Below are positions 11,570-23,632 of a stretch of 64,000 nt of DNA, one piece after another (positions within the stretch are counted from its first letter, which is position 1; each line of letters opens with the position of its first letter). The notes under the pieces were generated by a model. It did not search any database. It saw only the letters and a list, made by a program, of their open reading frames with translations, and was not told where the DNA came from. The stretch covers positions 18,787,190 through 18,851,189 of the forward strand of contig CM068553.1 of the NCBI GenBank assembly GCA_035048495.1, in the 5' to 3' direction. The position numbers and the translations under genes are program-made. Source of the stretch: Euptelea pleiosperma. Its lineage: Eukaryota > Streptophyta > Magnoliopsida > Ranunculales > Eupteleaceae.

Positions 11570-12925
11570 ATGCCCGTTTGGAATCGTCCGAACAAACGCT
11601 TGGTTCGATCTGAGAATCACGTACCTACAGTGGATCCTCCACTGAATACTTCCCCATCTCTTTCCCCACCCGCCTCCCCCAGTACTACTACCTTTGTAGT
11701 CATGGCAGTCGAACGACCTCTTATCGAGACGTTCGCTCCTATCTCTGCCAATCCGCCCACTTGCATTGTTCTCCCACCTACTACGGCGGTACAATTTGAG
11801 ATCAGGCCACAGACTATCCAAATGCTGCCAACCTTTCGTGGTCTCCCAAGAGAAGACCCATATTCCCATATTAGGGAATTCCAACATGTCATCCTACTTT
11901 TCAAGAATTAGAACCTCGATGATGACAATGTCTGTCTGCGAGTTTTCCCATTCTCGTTCAAAGACCGAGCCTCAGATTGGCTCTACTCCTTACCCGCTGA
12001 TTCAATCAGCAGTTGGAAAGAGTTGGTGGGCAAATTCATGTCTAAATTCTACCCCATGACTCGGACCAACCAAATGAAGCAACTCATCCAGGACTTTCGA
12101 CAGAAGTCCGATGAGAAATTTTTTGAAGCGTGGGATAGATTCCAAGACTACCTGACTAAGTGTCCCCACCATAGCATCGACAAGGGAAATCTTGTCCATG
12201 TCTCCTATAAGGGACTTACTGATGAGTCCCGGACCATGGTAGAGTCAATGTGCCAAGGAAAATTCCTGCACCAAACTCCGACCGATGCATACAAATTCTT
12301 GGGAGAGTTAGGAGAAAACTCTCAACATTGGACGACTGACTCAGAGTTTAGTCGAACCACTTCAGTCCAAAGGACAACCAAGGGACATGATGCTACAGCT
12401 GATACTGAGCTTCGATCAGTCATTCAAGAGTTGAGCAAGTCCGTCTCGGCACTGGCTGTGTCTGTACAAAAGCCTACTCAACAATCTACCCCAGTCATGC
12501 ATGTGGGACACGAGAGCCCTATGGAATCCTGTACCCTTTGTCTGCAACCCTCCCACACTACTGAGCATTGTCCTTTGAATGAAGGATGGTCTAATCCTCT
12601 TCAGGAAGAAGTTTGTGCTTTCAGCACATACAAACCACCCACTCAGAACTCGTATAGTCAATCTTATCATCCGGACATGAGAAACCACCCTAACTTCTCT
12701 TGGAGGCCTCAGTCTACTCAACCACAAGCTCAACCTCCCCGTCAACCTCAGGGCATGTACCCTCCTGGGTTCAATCAACCCAATAGGCAATTCAATCAGG
12801 GACAATACCAGCAGAATCAGTACCCATCTAATCAGAACCAGCAGTTCCAACAGGGTCAATACTCTGGACAACAGAGCACATTTCAGAATCAGCAAAGAGT
12901 TCCCCAGAACTTTCAGAACCAATAG
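11570..12925 (+). pseudogene. gag: Athila gag (capsid plus zinc knuckle) with an internal TAG
   Basis: Gag forms the virus-like particle and packages element RNA. The ATG at 11570 is chosen because the frame is open from it and the protein resembles Athila gag from there; an upstream TTG at 11555 is less likely. The capsid part includes LPTFRGLPREDPYSHIREF, then a TAG at 11909-11911 (codon 114), then the same frame continues with LRVFPFSFKDRASDWLYSLP and FFEAWDRFQDYLTKCPHH. A CX2CX4HX4C zinc knuckle (CTLCLQPSHTTEHC) starts at 12530. The last 75 residues are very rich in Gln and Asn. The frame ends at TAG 12923-12925, with the pol frame following in phase. The internal TAG is probably inactivating; the second may be a natural gag/pol separator. 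Confidence 0.9.
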
Positions 12926-15900
12926 ATTGTCCCAATTAATTCTTCCGCCTATAACTATAATGCCCCGATGAGCTCGAGTCGCGAATTGGTGCCTCAGCTC
13001 CCATTAGCTGCCCCCCAACAGTCGGTCCCCAAACCTGGTATTGAGGACCTTCTAGCTCAACTCATTACTCAATCTATGCAACGCCTAGAGCAACAGCAAC
13101 AGCAATCCATGCTTCGTCTAGAGCAACGTCTAGGTAACTTGGAAGCTGAGAAGGCTAAGGGGATCTTTCCTAGCCAACCCATTGCTAACCCAAAAGGAAA
13201 TGCCAAAGGGGCAGTATATGAGATCGGATCCCAATCTCAAAGCCAGAATGAGAATTGTCAAGGGGAGGTGCAAGCTGTAACCACCTTACGATCTGGAAAA
13301 ACTGTGGACATGGGAGTCCAACCACCACCGGTGCCATCTCCAGCACCCATCACTCGTACAGAGGAAACTAGTACCAATCCTACCTCTGCTTCTTCCACCT
13401 CTGCACCAACATCTGATATCCCTGTGCAGAAATCTAAGGCTAAAGACAAATCCATTTGTCGAGTAAAGCCTCCCTTCCCGGACAGACTTGTCCAAGATAA
13501 GCGGGATCAGCAATTCTCAGAGATCTTAGACGTCTTTAAAGACGTCCAGATCAATATCCCATTCCTTTCTGCTATCAAGCAAATCCCCTCCTATGCCAAA
13601 TTCCTCAAGGACTTGTGCACAGTTAAGCGGCGTACGCATGTACCCAAAGCTGCCTTCTTGGCCGAAAAAGCTACCGCGTTCATTCAACGCAACAGTGTGA
13701 TCAAACACAAGGATCCAGGTAGCCCAACTGTCCAATGTGAAATTGGTGACAACTTTAGCTGCACTGCCTTGCTAGATTTAGGGGCTAGCGTCAACCTCAT
13801 ACCATTCTCGGTATATCAGCAGTTAGGACTGAAAGATATGAAGCCTACCAATGTCACCCTGAAATTGGCTGATCAGTCCATCAAGATTCCAAGAGGAATC
13901 ATTGAAGATGTCCTAGTAAAAGTCGCTGACTTTTATTATCCTGTGGACTTTATCATTCTCGACACCGAGCCGTGTCAGGATAACCGCATTCCGGTCATCT
14001 TAGGCCGTCCATTCCTTGCCACCGCGAATGCACACATCGGGTGCAGGGACGGAAATATGTCCATTGCTTTCGAAAATCTCAAAGCTGAGGTCAATATCTT
14101 TCGTTTAATGCAACAGGATGCCGATCGTGATGTGACCGATGAAATGTGTGCCGTTGAGAGTCTAATCCCGGACTCCACCGAAGATATTCTTCAGCAGTGT
14201 CTAGAACACTTTGGAGCTGACTTTGCAACAGAGTCAGCTGTTTCTGATCTCAATGATCTTTTGGAGACTACTCCACTGATAGAGATCCCCGCTCCACTCA
14301 TCGAGTTCGAGCCTCTGATAACCATGGCCAGAGAACCCATCCTTCCTTTACCTACTGAAGTCAAACCTCTCCAATCCGTGTCTTCTGTGACACCTATTTC
14401 TACTCCATCTGCTCTAATATTGGAGCTTAAGTCTCTTCCCACAGATCTTTCCTATGCCTATCTTGGTCCTAAGGAAACCTACCCTGTCATTATCGCGTCC
14501 GCTTTATCTACGAGTGAACGTAAGAAACTTCTCGAGCTGCTCAAAGAGCACAAATCTGCGATAGGGTGGACCATAGACGATATTCGTGGCATAGACCCCT
14601 CGGTGTGCCAACATCACATCTATCTCGAAGATGAATCCAAAACATCTCGAGAACACCAGAGGAGGTTGAACCCCATCTTGAAGGATGTAGTCCGGGACGA
14701 GGTCCTTAAACTGTTAGATGCGGGTATCATTTACCCCATCTCCGATAGCAAATGGGTGAGTCCTATTCATGTCGTCCCTAAAAAGGCAGGATTCACAATT
14801 GTGGAAAATGAGAACAAGGAAATGGTAACTCAACGCCTGAAGAAAGGGTGGAGAGTCTGCATCGATTACCGACGACTCAACACCAACACTAGGAAGGACC
14901 ATTTTCCTTTACCCTTCATAGACCAGATGTTGGAGAGACTAGCAGGTCACTCCTATTACTGCTTCCTTGATGGTTATTCAGGGTATAATCAAATCCCCAT
15001 CGCCCCTGAGGATCACGAGAAGACAACTTTCACCTGTCCCTTTGGCACTTTTGCCTACAAGCGCATGCCCTTTGGCCTCTGCAATGCACCCGCGACCTTT
15101 CAAAGGTGTATGATGAGCATATTCTCTGACATGGTGGAAAAATTCCTCGAAGTCTTTATGGACGACTTCTCAGTCTTTGGGTCATCCTTTGATGACTGTC
15201 TGAACCATCTAGGGCTTGTACTTCAACGCTGTCAGGACAAGCGACTTGTCCTCAATTGGGAGAAATGCCACTTCATGGTAAAGAAAGGCATAGTTCTGGG
15301 ACATGTCATTTCCCATCAGGGCATTGAGGTCGACAAAGCTAAAATTGATATCATCTCGACCTTGCCCATTCCTAAGTCCGTACGTGACATCCGATCCTTT
15401 TTGGGACACGGAGGATTCTATAGGCGATTCATCAAGGACTTCTCTCAAATCGCTCGACCTCTATCCCACCTTCTGGCCAAAGATAGTCCTTTCGACTTTA
15501 ATGCTGACTGTGTCAAGGCATTTGAGCGTCTCAAATCTGAGCTCACTACTGCGCCCATTATCCGTCCCCCGGACTGGACTCTACCTTTCGAGGTAATGTG
15601 CGATGCTTCTGACTACGCGTTAGGCGCCGTTCTAGGGCAGAGAGTTGACAAAAGGTCACACGTGATCTACTACGCGAGCAAAACTCTTAACTCTGCCCAA
15701 ATGAATTACTCTACCACTGAGAAAGAACTCCTGGCGGTAGTCTTCGCCCTTGATAAATTCCGTCAGTACCTCTTAGCCACTAAGGTGGTTGTGTACACTG
15801 ATCATGCAGCCCTTCGTTATCTCATGTCGAAAAAGGAAACCAAGCCTCGTTTAATTCGATGGATTCTCTTACTACAGGAATTTGACCTCGAGATTAAGGA

Positions 15901-16545
15901 TAAGAAAGGAATTGAGAATGTAGTGGCTGATCACTTGTCTAGACTGACTTTAGAGTCATCCTTCGACACCCAGCCCATCCCTGAAACCTTTCCAGACGAA
16001 CAACTGTTCGCCATCTCTGTTAATCCTTGGTATGCGGACATTGTCAACTACCTTGTCACCGAAGAAATGCCTTCACACTGGTCAAAACAGGACAAAAGCC
16101 AATTCCTAGCAAGAGTTAAGTACTACTCTTGGGATGACCCTTATTTGTATAAATACTGTCCTGACCAAATCATTCGTCTCTGTGTCCCTGAGTCGGACCA
16201 ACTCAATATCTTGTCCTCGTGTCATGACCAACCTTGTGGTGGTCATTTCAGTACTAAGAAAACTGCAGAAAAAGTCCTGCAATGCGGATTCTACTGGCCT
16301 ACACTATTTAAAGATGCCCATATCTACTGCAAAACCTGTCCTAATTGCCAGCATCTAGGCCGCATCTCCCAGAGGAACATGATGCCCCTCACTCCCATCC
16401 AGGTCGATGAAATATTTGACATTTGGGGCATCGACTTCATGGGCCCCTTTCCCATTTCCTATGGTTTTGAATACATTCTCCTTGCGGTAGACTATGTCTC
16501 CAAATGGATAGAAGCCATTCCCACCAAGACCAATACCACAAAGTA
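12926..16545 (+). pseudogene. pol: Athila pol: protease, reverse transcriptase, RNase H, integrase N-terminal part
   Basis: This stretch is in the same frame as gag and open for about 1200 codons; its first ATG is at 12968 (residue numbers count from there). A disordered Gln-rich linker comes first. Protease shows DLGAS at residues 270-274 in [14 protein letters not shown] includes [14 protein letters not shown] and the catalytic FMDD at 730-733, a variant of YVDD. RNase H begins near [12 protein letters not shown] (879). Integrase has the zinc-binding region (H near 1086, CKTCPNC later) and the first catalytic Asp in GIDFMGP (1156). The frame then ends at TAG 16543-16545 because of a one-base loss at roughly 16530-16542; the rest of integrase is in frame 1 downstream. 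Catalytic residues before the break look intact. Confidence 0.95.
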
Positions 16546-17253
16546 GTGGTCAAATTCCTAAAGGAGTTCATCTTCGCCCGATTCGGTGCCCCTAAGGCCA
16601 TCATTAGTGATGGGGGCACCCATTTCTGCAATAGGATATTCGAGAAATTAATGAAAAAGTATGGGGTAACCCACAAGGTTGCCCTCGCTTATCATCCGCA
16701 GACTAGTGGTCAAGTAGAGGTTTCTAATCGTCAGATCAAGCAGATCTTGGAGAAGACAGTCAATACCACACGTAAAGACTGGTCTACTCGTCTCACTGAT
16801 GCTTTATGGGCATACAGAACCGCCTACAAGACCCCACTCAATATGTCTCCCTATCGTCTCGTCTTTGGGAAACCCTGTCATCTACCGGTAGAGATTGAAC
16901 ATCGTGCCCTGTGGGCCATTAAGAAGCTCAACTTCGACCTAGACTCCGCAGGGGAGGAGCGTAAACTTCAAATGAATGAGTTAGAAGAACTCAGAAATGA
17001 TGCCTACAACTTGTCCAAGAATTACAAAGCCAAAATGAAGTGGATACATGACAAGAGTATCCTCAGGAAAGAGTTCCATCCAGGACAGAAGGTCCTCCTT
17101 TATAATTCTCGTCTTCATCTCTTCCCTGGAAAACTGAAATCTAGGTGGACCGGTCCTTATACGGTCACATCAGTCACACCCTTTGGGGCAATCACTATTG
17201 AGGATCCCAAGGATCACTCCTCTTTTCAGGTCAATGGGCAGCGTCTAAAATAG
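16504..17253 (+). pseudogene. Athila integrase core and C-terminal part, out of frame with pol
   Basis: This is the second half of integrase, which joins element DNA to the target. The open frame overlaps the end of the pol frame by 42 bp, but its true homology starts near 16535 with [17 protein letters not shown]. Catalytic Asp 36 (IISDGGTHF) and Glu 72 ([10 protein letters not shown]) have the D-35-E spacing. The C-terminal part includes [29 protein letters not shown] and a GPY/F-like module ([19 protein letters not shown]). It ends at TAG 17251-17253. The first catalytic Asp is in the other frame, so a single integrase cannot be made without a frame change. The sequence is otherwise undamaged, in line with a recent lesion. 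Confidence 0.92.
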
Positions 17254-17683
17254 TTCCATGAACTTGACGTATTGTTCATTCAGACTTTTGAGATCGATCT
17301 CATCAATCCTGTTTATGTCGACTGATGATCCACTCAGTCTCCTGTGCTCCAACTTGGTTGGGGGTGCCTGTCACCCCCGTTGTGTCTGGCTGAAGACGTA
17401 AAACTTAGCGCTTTCGGAAAGGCAATTCCGGTATTCCTAGAGTACATGAGTCTCATGCATTTGTTATTATTGTTATATCTTTGAAAATGCAGGTACATTC
17501 ATTCTTCCGATCATCAGGTATCACACACTGTCGAGTTTCTACCGACTTGGTAACATCTTCCCTGAACCTTTGCATCATCATCACCGATTTTTCATCATTT
17601 TATGTCCCGGTCATGAGCACCGAGGACGGTGCTGTATTTTGGTTGGGGGTGGGGTATTTACCAAAACTCATGTCTTCATTTTG

Positions 17684-17745
<62 letters not shown>

Positions 17746-19276
17746 TTTTTGTTTTTGGGGTGATTTCCGATGTTCTCCAAAAGTTTTCTAGAATTTCAAA
17801 AATGTGTCAAATACCCTGACTTTGATTAGCTGAAAACCTCCGTTAAGTCAGTATTGAGGATATCAATTTTTGTTTAAAGTTAGCGTTGAGTCAATTCAAG
17901 CGTGACTACAGCAGGTTTGAAAACTCAGAAAAACTCAGATTTGGCACAATTGTACACTATCAACATCAGAGTCATCCTAAGTTTTGAAATTCTGGAGATC
18001 CTGTGAGAATAATTGTGGAGACCTAACCCAGGGAGCTTTTGAGCCTTTAATCAATTCAGAGTGTTATACAACAATTCTGAGTCAAAAGATGACTCACTAT
18101 TCTTCATGCCCGCAATATTCGTTGAGAGATCTCATTATCTTTTGCTTCGATCATAAAACTCGGAACGACATCAACATTGGATTACTACGACAGAACCTTC
18201 TCTGTATCCAGTCAAGACAGTATACATGATAGTGCAAACCCTAGAAAATGATTTAGGCCATTTTTTCTGAACCATTCAGCCTTTTTACTCACCTGAATTA
18301 TACTTCACTAGAAACCCCTTGAACCTTTCTATAAAAGCCTTTTATTTGCAAACCCATCAACCTAAAATCCAGTCCAGCTACGAAACATGACTGGCTACCC
18401 TTATTTTGAGATGGACAAAAGAATAACTGATGTGGGTGTACCGTGAAAAAGAAAAGTAAAGAAGAAGAATCAAAAGGAAAAGAAAGTGGTTCAAGCCAAA
18501 AACAAAATATAGAAAGAAAGTATGAAGAAGAGCTGAAAAGAAATTGAGCAGTCTCAGAAATATCAAGAAAAAGAGAAAAATACAAAAAAAAAGGAAAAAG
18601 AACCAGATAATGGTGTTACGTCGCAGGAAAAATGCAAGAAAATGGCAATATCCTCTCAAGATCTTTGAAATCCTGTATCCCTTTATCTCTCTACACCTGA
18701 CCTAAGCCTCATTACAACCCAGGAAAGTCCTACTTGATTCTAGGATAGTACGATCATAAAATGTGGAGATTGGAGAAAGAGAAGCTATAGAGTTTGATCT
18801 GACGTTCCCGAGTGAAGTGGTATACCAATCATGAGATCTTCTTCTATTAAAGATGTCCTTCCCTCAAATAAAACATATGTGAGATCTTTTGCCTCTTTAT
18901 ATTAAATATATCTCCTCACATGTAAATTGAGAGAAAAGAAGAAAACCCCTCTCGTGTGATTCTATTCTGAGCGCTATACATGAGAGATTTGAGGTCAAGG
19001 CATAAAAACTTAGAGGTGATCTGAAAATCTTTACTGTCGGATGATGAGAATGTTAAGCACACACACACGCAGAGTCTGACTATTCTGGGTCATGATTATT
19101 AGTCTGTAGTCTTGCCAAAACTTTCCAACTCTTCGCTAGCATGTAACTATTTTTGCATCCATTCAATGATTTGACGAACGATGTTTTCCCTGAGCTAATA
19201 AGAAAAAGTGTGCAGCAAGTGCAGAGCCCTTTTAAGCTCATTTATTTCGCACTAATTGCCAATGGTTGGCAATATG
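17254..19276 (+). other. Athila 3' noncoding region, no env-like ORF
   Basis: Two kilobases between integrase and the 3' LTR have only short, frame-scattered ORFs (the longest about 95 codons). I see no signal peptide or transmembrane pattern of the env-like ORF found in some Athila elements. The word GGTTGGGGG occurs at about 17354 and 17641 and again next to the 3' LTR. An AT dinucleotide run starts at 17701. Confidence 0.75.
17684..17743 (+). repeat. Poly-A and (AT)n microsatellite
   Basis: A homopurine A17 tract runs directly into about 21 AT dinucleotides. A comparable AT run lies in solo LTR K at about 59536-59579. Confidence 0.95.
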
Positions 19277-19277
19277 C

Positions 19278-19290
19278 TGGTTGGGGGTTG
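19278..19290 (+). other. Probable polypurine tract of the Athila element
   Basis: TGGTTGGGGGTTG ends exactly at the first base before the 3' LTR, the position of the plus-strand primer. It is G-rich but has T interruptions, so it is a weak purine tract. The position is the main support. Confidence 0.6.
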
Positions 19291-21834
19291 TGATATTCGC
19301 TCAAAAGTGCTTATGTTAAGCAATTATCATTTTAGCATTATCGCACTCTCCTACGTAAAAGGCTCTATTTATCTACTTTTCTACGTAAGAGTCTCTTCTG
19401 TTGCGTAGAACACACTTTTCTAGACGAAATGGTATATTTGCATGCATTAAACACATTTTTGGAAGTCTAGATATGGAGTTGTTCTACTTAAGTCTCATTA
19501 CGCGCTTCTTTTGTCGCAGGAAACCCGATTTGACAAGTTTATGGATTGTGGGCCCACAACTGACTACCAGAGCCTTTGAACGGAGCATAGAGAGCCAGAA
19601 AGTCTGAAAAGCCTGAAAGGAAATCAGGAGAGAAGGAGAGCCAACCACCCCGAGAAGAGATTAAGGAGAATAAAGCTCAAACAACTAACACAATATGAAG
19701 ACTTGACCAGTTGGTAAAGCGTGTAGAAGACCAAGTCAAAGACCAGGGTTCCAAACCCTCTGCTAGCAGTTTTTTTTATTTTGTAATATTTTCTCTCTCC
19801 TCTCTCTAGATCTTCATTCTCTCTCTACTCACAATCCAAATCATCTGATCCTTTCTCCCTCCTCAATCACTCAATCCTACGGCCTACCTTGGCCAATCTC
19901 CATCGCCCGATCATCACCCTCCATCTCTACCATACGATCGCTCAGTCACTTCATATTCAATCCTATGGGCTTAAGCCAAGATGCAGTGCGGGCCCATTAC
20001 TCACTGCCCAGCCATTCCGTTGGACCCACATGCCTAGCATGGATAGGAAATGGTTTTTAAAGAAGATGAAGGATAGGAGAATAAATTTTGGAAAAGATTT
20101 ATGAAACAAAGATTTTTTTTTAAAAACAAATATTTCTTCAAAAAGGAATTTTTGGTTTTCAAAAAAGGAGGGAGATTTTATCCTAGAAGAAAACTAGGTG
20201 TTGGGCATGTAAAAGATGATATTTTATAAAAATATTTTTTAAAAGAAGTTTTCATGATTATATTATTTAAAAGAAGGAAATATTTTTGAATGAAAGTTTC
20301 TAAAAGATGGGGGTAGCTAGTGATGGATTTTTGGGGAGATCTTTGGGCGTTTTTTTTTAAAAATCCCCACAAGGGCCCCACGTTTAAGACCGAACGATCT
20401 CCACAAGGGGGGGACTCCACGTTTTTCTTTGAGGAGAAAAACCCTAAATCGGACCCAAGGCTCTCTCCCACGCTTTTAGAAACAAGTTATAAAAGCCCCA
20501 AAGCCGTTAGACCAGGGGATTGATTTTTTTTCTCTATCTTTAGCTGGCCGCCCCCTTCATCACCTTCTCCTTTCACCGTCCCACTCTCCTCTTCTCTCCT
20601 CTCTTCCCACTCTAAGCCGCCCTCTTCCATCCCTCTGAACTCCCCAAGCTGTTGAACCAAAAAAAAAAAAAAAAAAAATTTAAGATCACCGGAGTTGCAG
20701 GTTGCAACTCCGGCAACCTCCATTACCGCCTCCACCAAGAGTTGCAGGTCCGCCTGCAACTCCCACAGCAACACTTCCCTTAGTCGGCACCTTCACCAGT
20801 AGTCCTCATCGCCTGTGTTCCCTCTCATCTTCTTTCTTTCAAAGGAAGAAAAGAAAACAGAAAAAAAAAAAAAAAAAAAGAAGATTACCGGAGTTGCAAC
20901 CTGCAACTCCGGCGAACACCATTAAATCCGGTAACCTCCATTACCGCCTGCTGTCCATCTCTCCATTCCGCCAGCTGCTCCAGCAGCTTTTACCGCCATC
21001 CATGTATTGCCCCCTCCTTCCACCGTAGAAGCTTGCTGCCAAGTGTAGCAAGCTTTTACCAAACCGCCTGCATATCTCTTTGGTCGCCGGAACCTGCTTC
21101 TCCATCGTGACGCTCACACCTGCTGCAACCACCTCACGTCTTCCTCATCTGGGTTGGCTGTTCAGCAACCCATCGTCATCCCTCACTAGCAAGCAGCCCA
21201 AGCCTCCAACGCCTGCAAATTCAAAAAAAAAAAAAAAAAAAAAAAAGAGGAAGAAGAGAGAGGAGGTACAGTCTCTTTCTCTTGAGCTGGTGTTGCAACT
21301 TGCAAACATCAGCAAGTGCTGCCACCATACGCTTCAATCACCCCCGGTAGGATCTCAACTTTCTCTCTCTAAAACAGTCTCCCCCTCTCTAGAATTTTTA
21401 ATTTTCTCTCTCTAGAATTTTTTTTATGCTTAGGAGTCATCTTTAATGCTTTGTAATTAGTTCATCTTTCTTGGAATTGTAAGTTACTTTCAAGTTATTC
21501 ACATAAAGAAAATTGTTTATTTTATGCAAAGTACTGTCTTTTATTCTGTGGTTGATTCTTAAGTAGCTCAGGTCAATTTCTCTATCTAAAAATCGCCAAT
21601 AATTATTTTAAATCGATCATCATTCTCACCACTCCATCCTTCTTAGTAAAAATTTCTGAGAAAAATTCGTCATTTCATGTTCACTGCTTGCACAAACTAA
21701 CCCCGAGTGCGGATCGACATCCGACACGAATCCCTATACAGAATCTTTGAATTTTACAGGATAATCGGATAATATTACAAATGTGTTGAAGTTAGGGTTT
21801 CCGTAACCAACGACGCGGAAAAACCCTACTTTCA
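19291..21834 (+). repeat. 3' LTR of the Athila element
   Basis: Near-identical to 7314-9858 with the same termini. TATA box at 20488-20495, CCGGAGTTGC palindromes at 20689-20713 and 20888-20912, candidate donor at 21347 and acceptor at 21759. It is followed by aa and then tag, where CACTA exon 6 resumes. Confidence 0.95.
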
Positions 21835-21836
21835 AA

Positions 21837-22098
21837 TAGCTCATCTAGTTCCAGTTATAAGGTTCTTCAAAATGAGTTCCAACAGATGCAAGAGCAAATG
21901 CAGAAGATGCAGGAGCAGATGAAATAACAGGAGGAGATGCATCAGTAAGCCCAATCCCAGATGTAGGAGCAGATGCAGTAGCAAGTGAGTAGGATGGTGC
22001 AAGAGCAGATGGTTGCATTTTTTCGCTCCATGCAATTAGCTAACATACCGCCTCCGAGCCAAGACCAGCATCAGTTCGACGACGCAAATGATGATCAG
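21837..22098 (+). pseudogene. Transposase_24 gene, exon 6b: coiled-coil C-terminal region
   Basis: This continues exon 6 after the Athila insertion. The translation reads SSSSYKVLQNEFQQMQEQMQKMQEQM and further Met/Gln-rich heptad-like repeats, a typical C-terminal coiled coil of this family, then MVQEQMVAFFRSMQLANIPPP. Four in-frame TAG/TAA codons occur where Gln is expected, the pattern left by C-to-T change at CAG. The exon ends at CAG before GT at 22099. The final exon is at 27863-27880. Confidence 0.85.
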
Positions 22099-22150
22099 GT
22101 ACATCTATATTTATGAGATATGATTGTTGTATTTAAGTACTCAAAATGAG

Positions 22151-23632
22151 GTTTTAAGTTATAAGTCAAATTTAGGACCTCGACGTCCAAATCGGGAAAA
22201 CAAGGTCCGAATCTCCCAAAATTTGTTACAAGACTTCTATTGTGTTGAAACAAATATGCTGAAAGAGACGGGGTAAAAAACAGATGTCCGGTTAGAAATC
22301 TGTAGTCAGTTATAGGTTTAGGCATTTACAGGTTTTAAGTTAAGTCATATTTAGGACTCCGACGCCCAAATCGGGCAAACGAAGTCTGAATCTCCCGAAA
22401 CCTATTACAACACTTCTATTGTGTTGAAACAAATATGTCAGAAGAGATGGGGTAAAAAATAGATGTCCAGTTAGAAATCCGTAGTCAGTTATAGGTTTAG
22501 GCATTTACAGGTTTTAAGTTAAGTCATATTTAGGACTCCGACGCCCAAATCGGGTAAATGAAGTCCGAATCCCCCAAAACCTATTACAACACTTCTATTA
22601 TGTTGAAACAAATATGCTGGAAGAGACGGGGTAAAAAATAGATGTTCGGTTAGAAATCCGTAGTCAGTTTTAGGTTTAGGCATTTATAAGTATTAAGTTA
22701 AGTCATATTTAGGACTCCGACGCCCAAATCGGGTAAACGAAGTCCGAATCTCCCGAAACCTATTACAACACTTCTATTGTGTTGAAACAAATATGCTGGA
22801 AGAGACGGGATAAAAAATAGATGTCCAGTTAGGAATCTGTAGTCAGTTATAAGTTTAAGTATTTATAGGTTTTAAGTTAGGTCAAATTTACAACCTCGAC
22901 GTCCAAATCAGGCAAACGAGGTCCGAATCTCCTGAAATTTGTTACAACATTTCTATTGTGTTGAAACAAATATGCTGGAAGAGATGGAGTAAAAAACAGA
23001 TGTCCGGTTAGAAATTTGTAGTCAGTTATAGGTTTAGGCATTTACAGGTTTTAAGTTAAGTCATATTTAGGACTTCGACGTGCAAATTGGGTAAACGAAG
23101 TCCGAATCTCCCTAAACCTGTTCCAACACTTCTATAATCTTAAAACAAATATGTCAGAAGAGATGGGGTAAAAAATAGATGTCCGGGTAGGAATCTGTAG
23201 TCGGTTATAGGTTTAGGCATTTACAGGTTTTAAGTTAAGTCATATTTAGGACTCCGACGCCCAAACCGGGTAAACGAACTCCGAATCTCCCGAAACCTAT
23301 TACAACACTTCTACTATGTTGAAACAAATATGCTGGAAGAGACGGGGTGAAAAACAGATGTCCGGTTAGGAATCCGTAGTCAATTATAGGTTTAAGTATT
23401 TATAGGCTTTAAGTTAGGTCAAATTTACGACCTCGATGTCCAAATCGGGCAAACGAGGTCCGAATCTCTAGAAACCTGTTACAACACTTCTATTGTGTTG
23501 AAACAAATATGCTGGAAGAGACGGGGTAAAAAACAGATGTCCGGTTAGGAATCTGTTGTCAGTTATAGGTTTAGACATTTACAGGTTTTAAGTTAAGTCA
23601 TATTTAGGACTCCGACGCCCAAATCGGGTAAA
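22151..23632 (+). repeat. 179-bp tandem repeat array in the last intron of the CACTA gene
   Basis: Nine head-to-tail units start at 22151, 22332, 22511, 22690, 22869, 23048, 23227, 23406 and 23585. The first spacing is 181 bp and all later ones are 179 bp. The ninth is split by solo LTR D and finishes at 27645-27772. Two variants are visible. Type B (GTCAAATTTA...CCTCGA) is at units 1, 5 and 8; type A (GTCATATTTA...TCCGAC) is at the others. The array fills an intron that starts GT at 22099 and ends AG at 27862, so it would be removed by splicing. Confidence 0.95.

Larger units (their letters stand above)
7314..21834 (+). mobile_element. Complete Ty3/gypsy retrotransposon, Athila lineage (14.5 kb)
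   Basis: Two LTRs of 2545 and 2544 bp flank a tRNA-Asp-type primer site, a 1.7-kb leader, gag, pol (PR-RT-RNaseH-INT order) and a 2-kb noncoding 3' region. Lineage is inferred from gag (PHHSIDKGNL, VESMCQGKF), protease ([16 protein letters not shown]) and RT/RNase H motifs typical of Athila elements. By eye the two LTRs differ at roughly ten substitutions plus homopolymer indels, so the insertion is recent. It lies in exon 6 of the CACTA Transposase_24 gene; serine codons and the frame resume at 21837. The flanks read tctag on the left and aatag on the right, an imperfect TSD discussed in the findings. Gag-pol is interrupted by two TAG codons and one frameshift. Confidence 0.95.

Noticed and set aside
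17254..19276. Env-like third ORF in the Athila element
   Set aside because: No open frame longer than about 95 codons; Phe-rich minus-strand ORFs at 18298-18659 come from an A-rich stretch and have no upstream promoter or family match.
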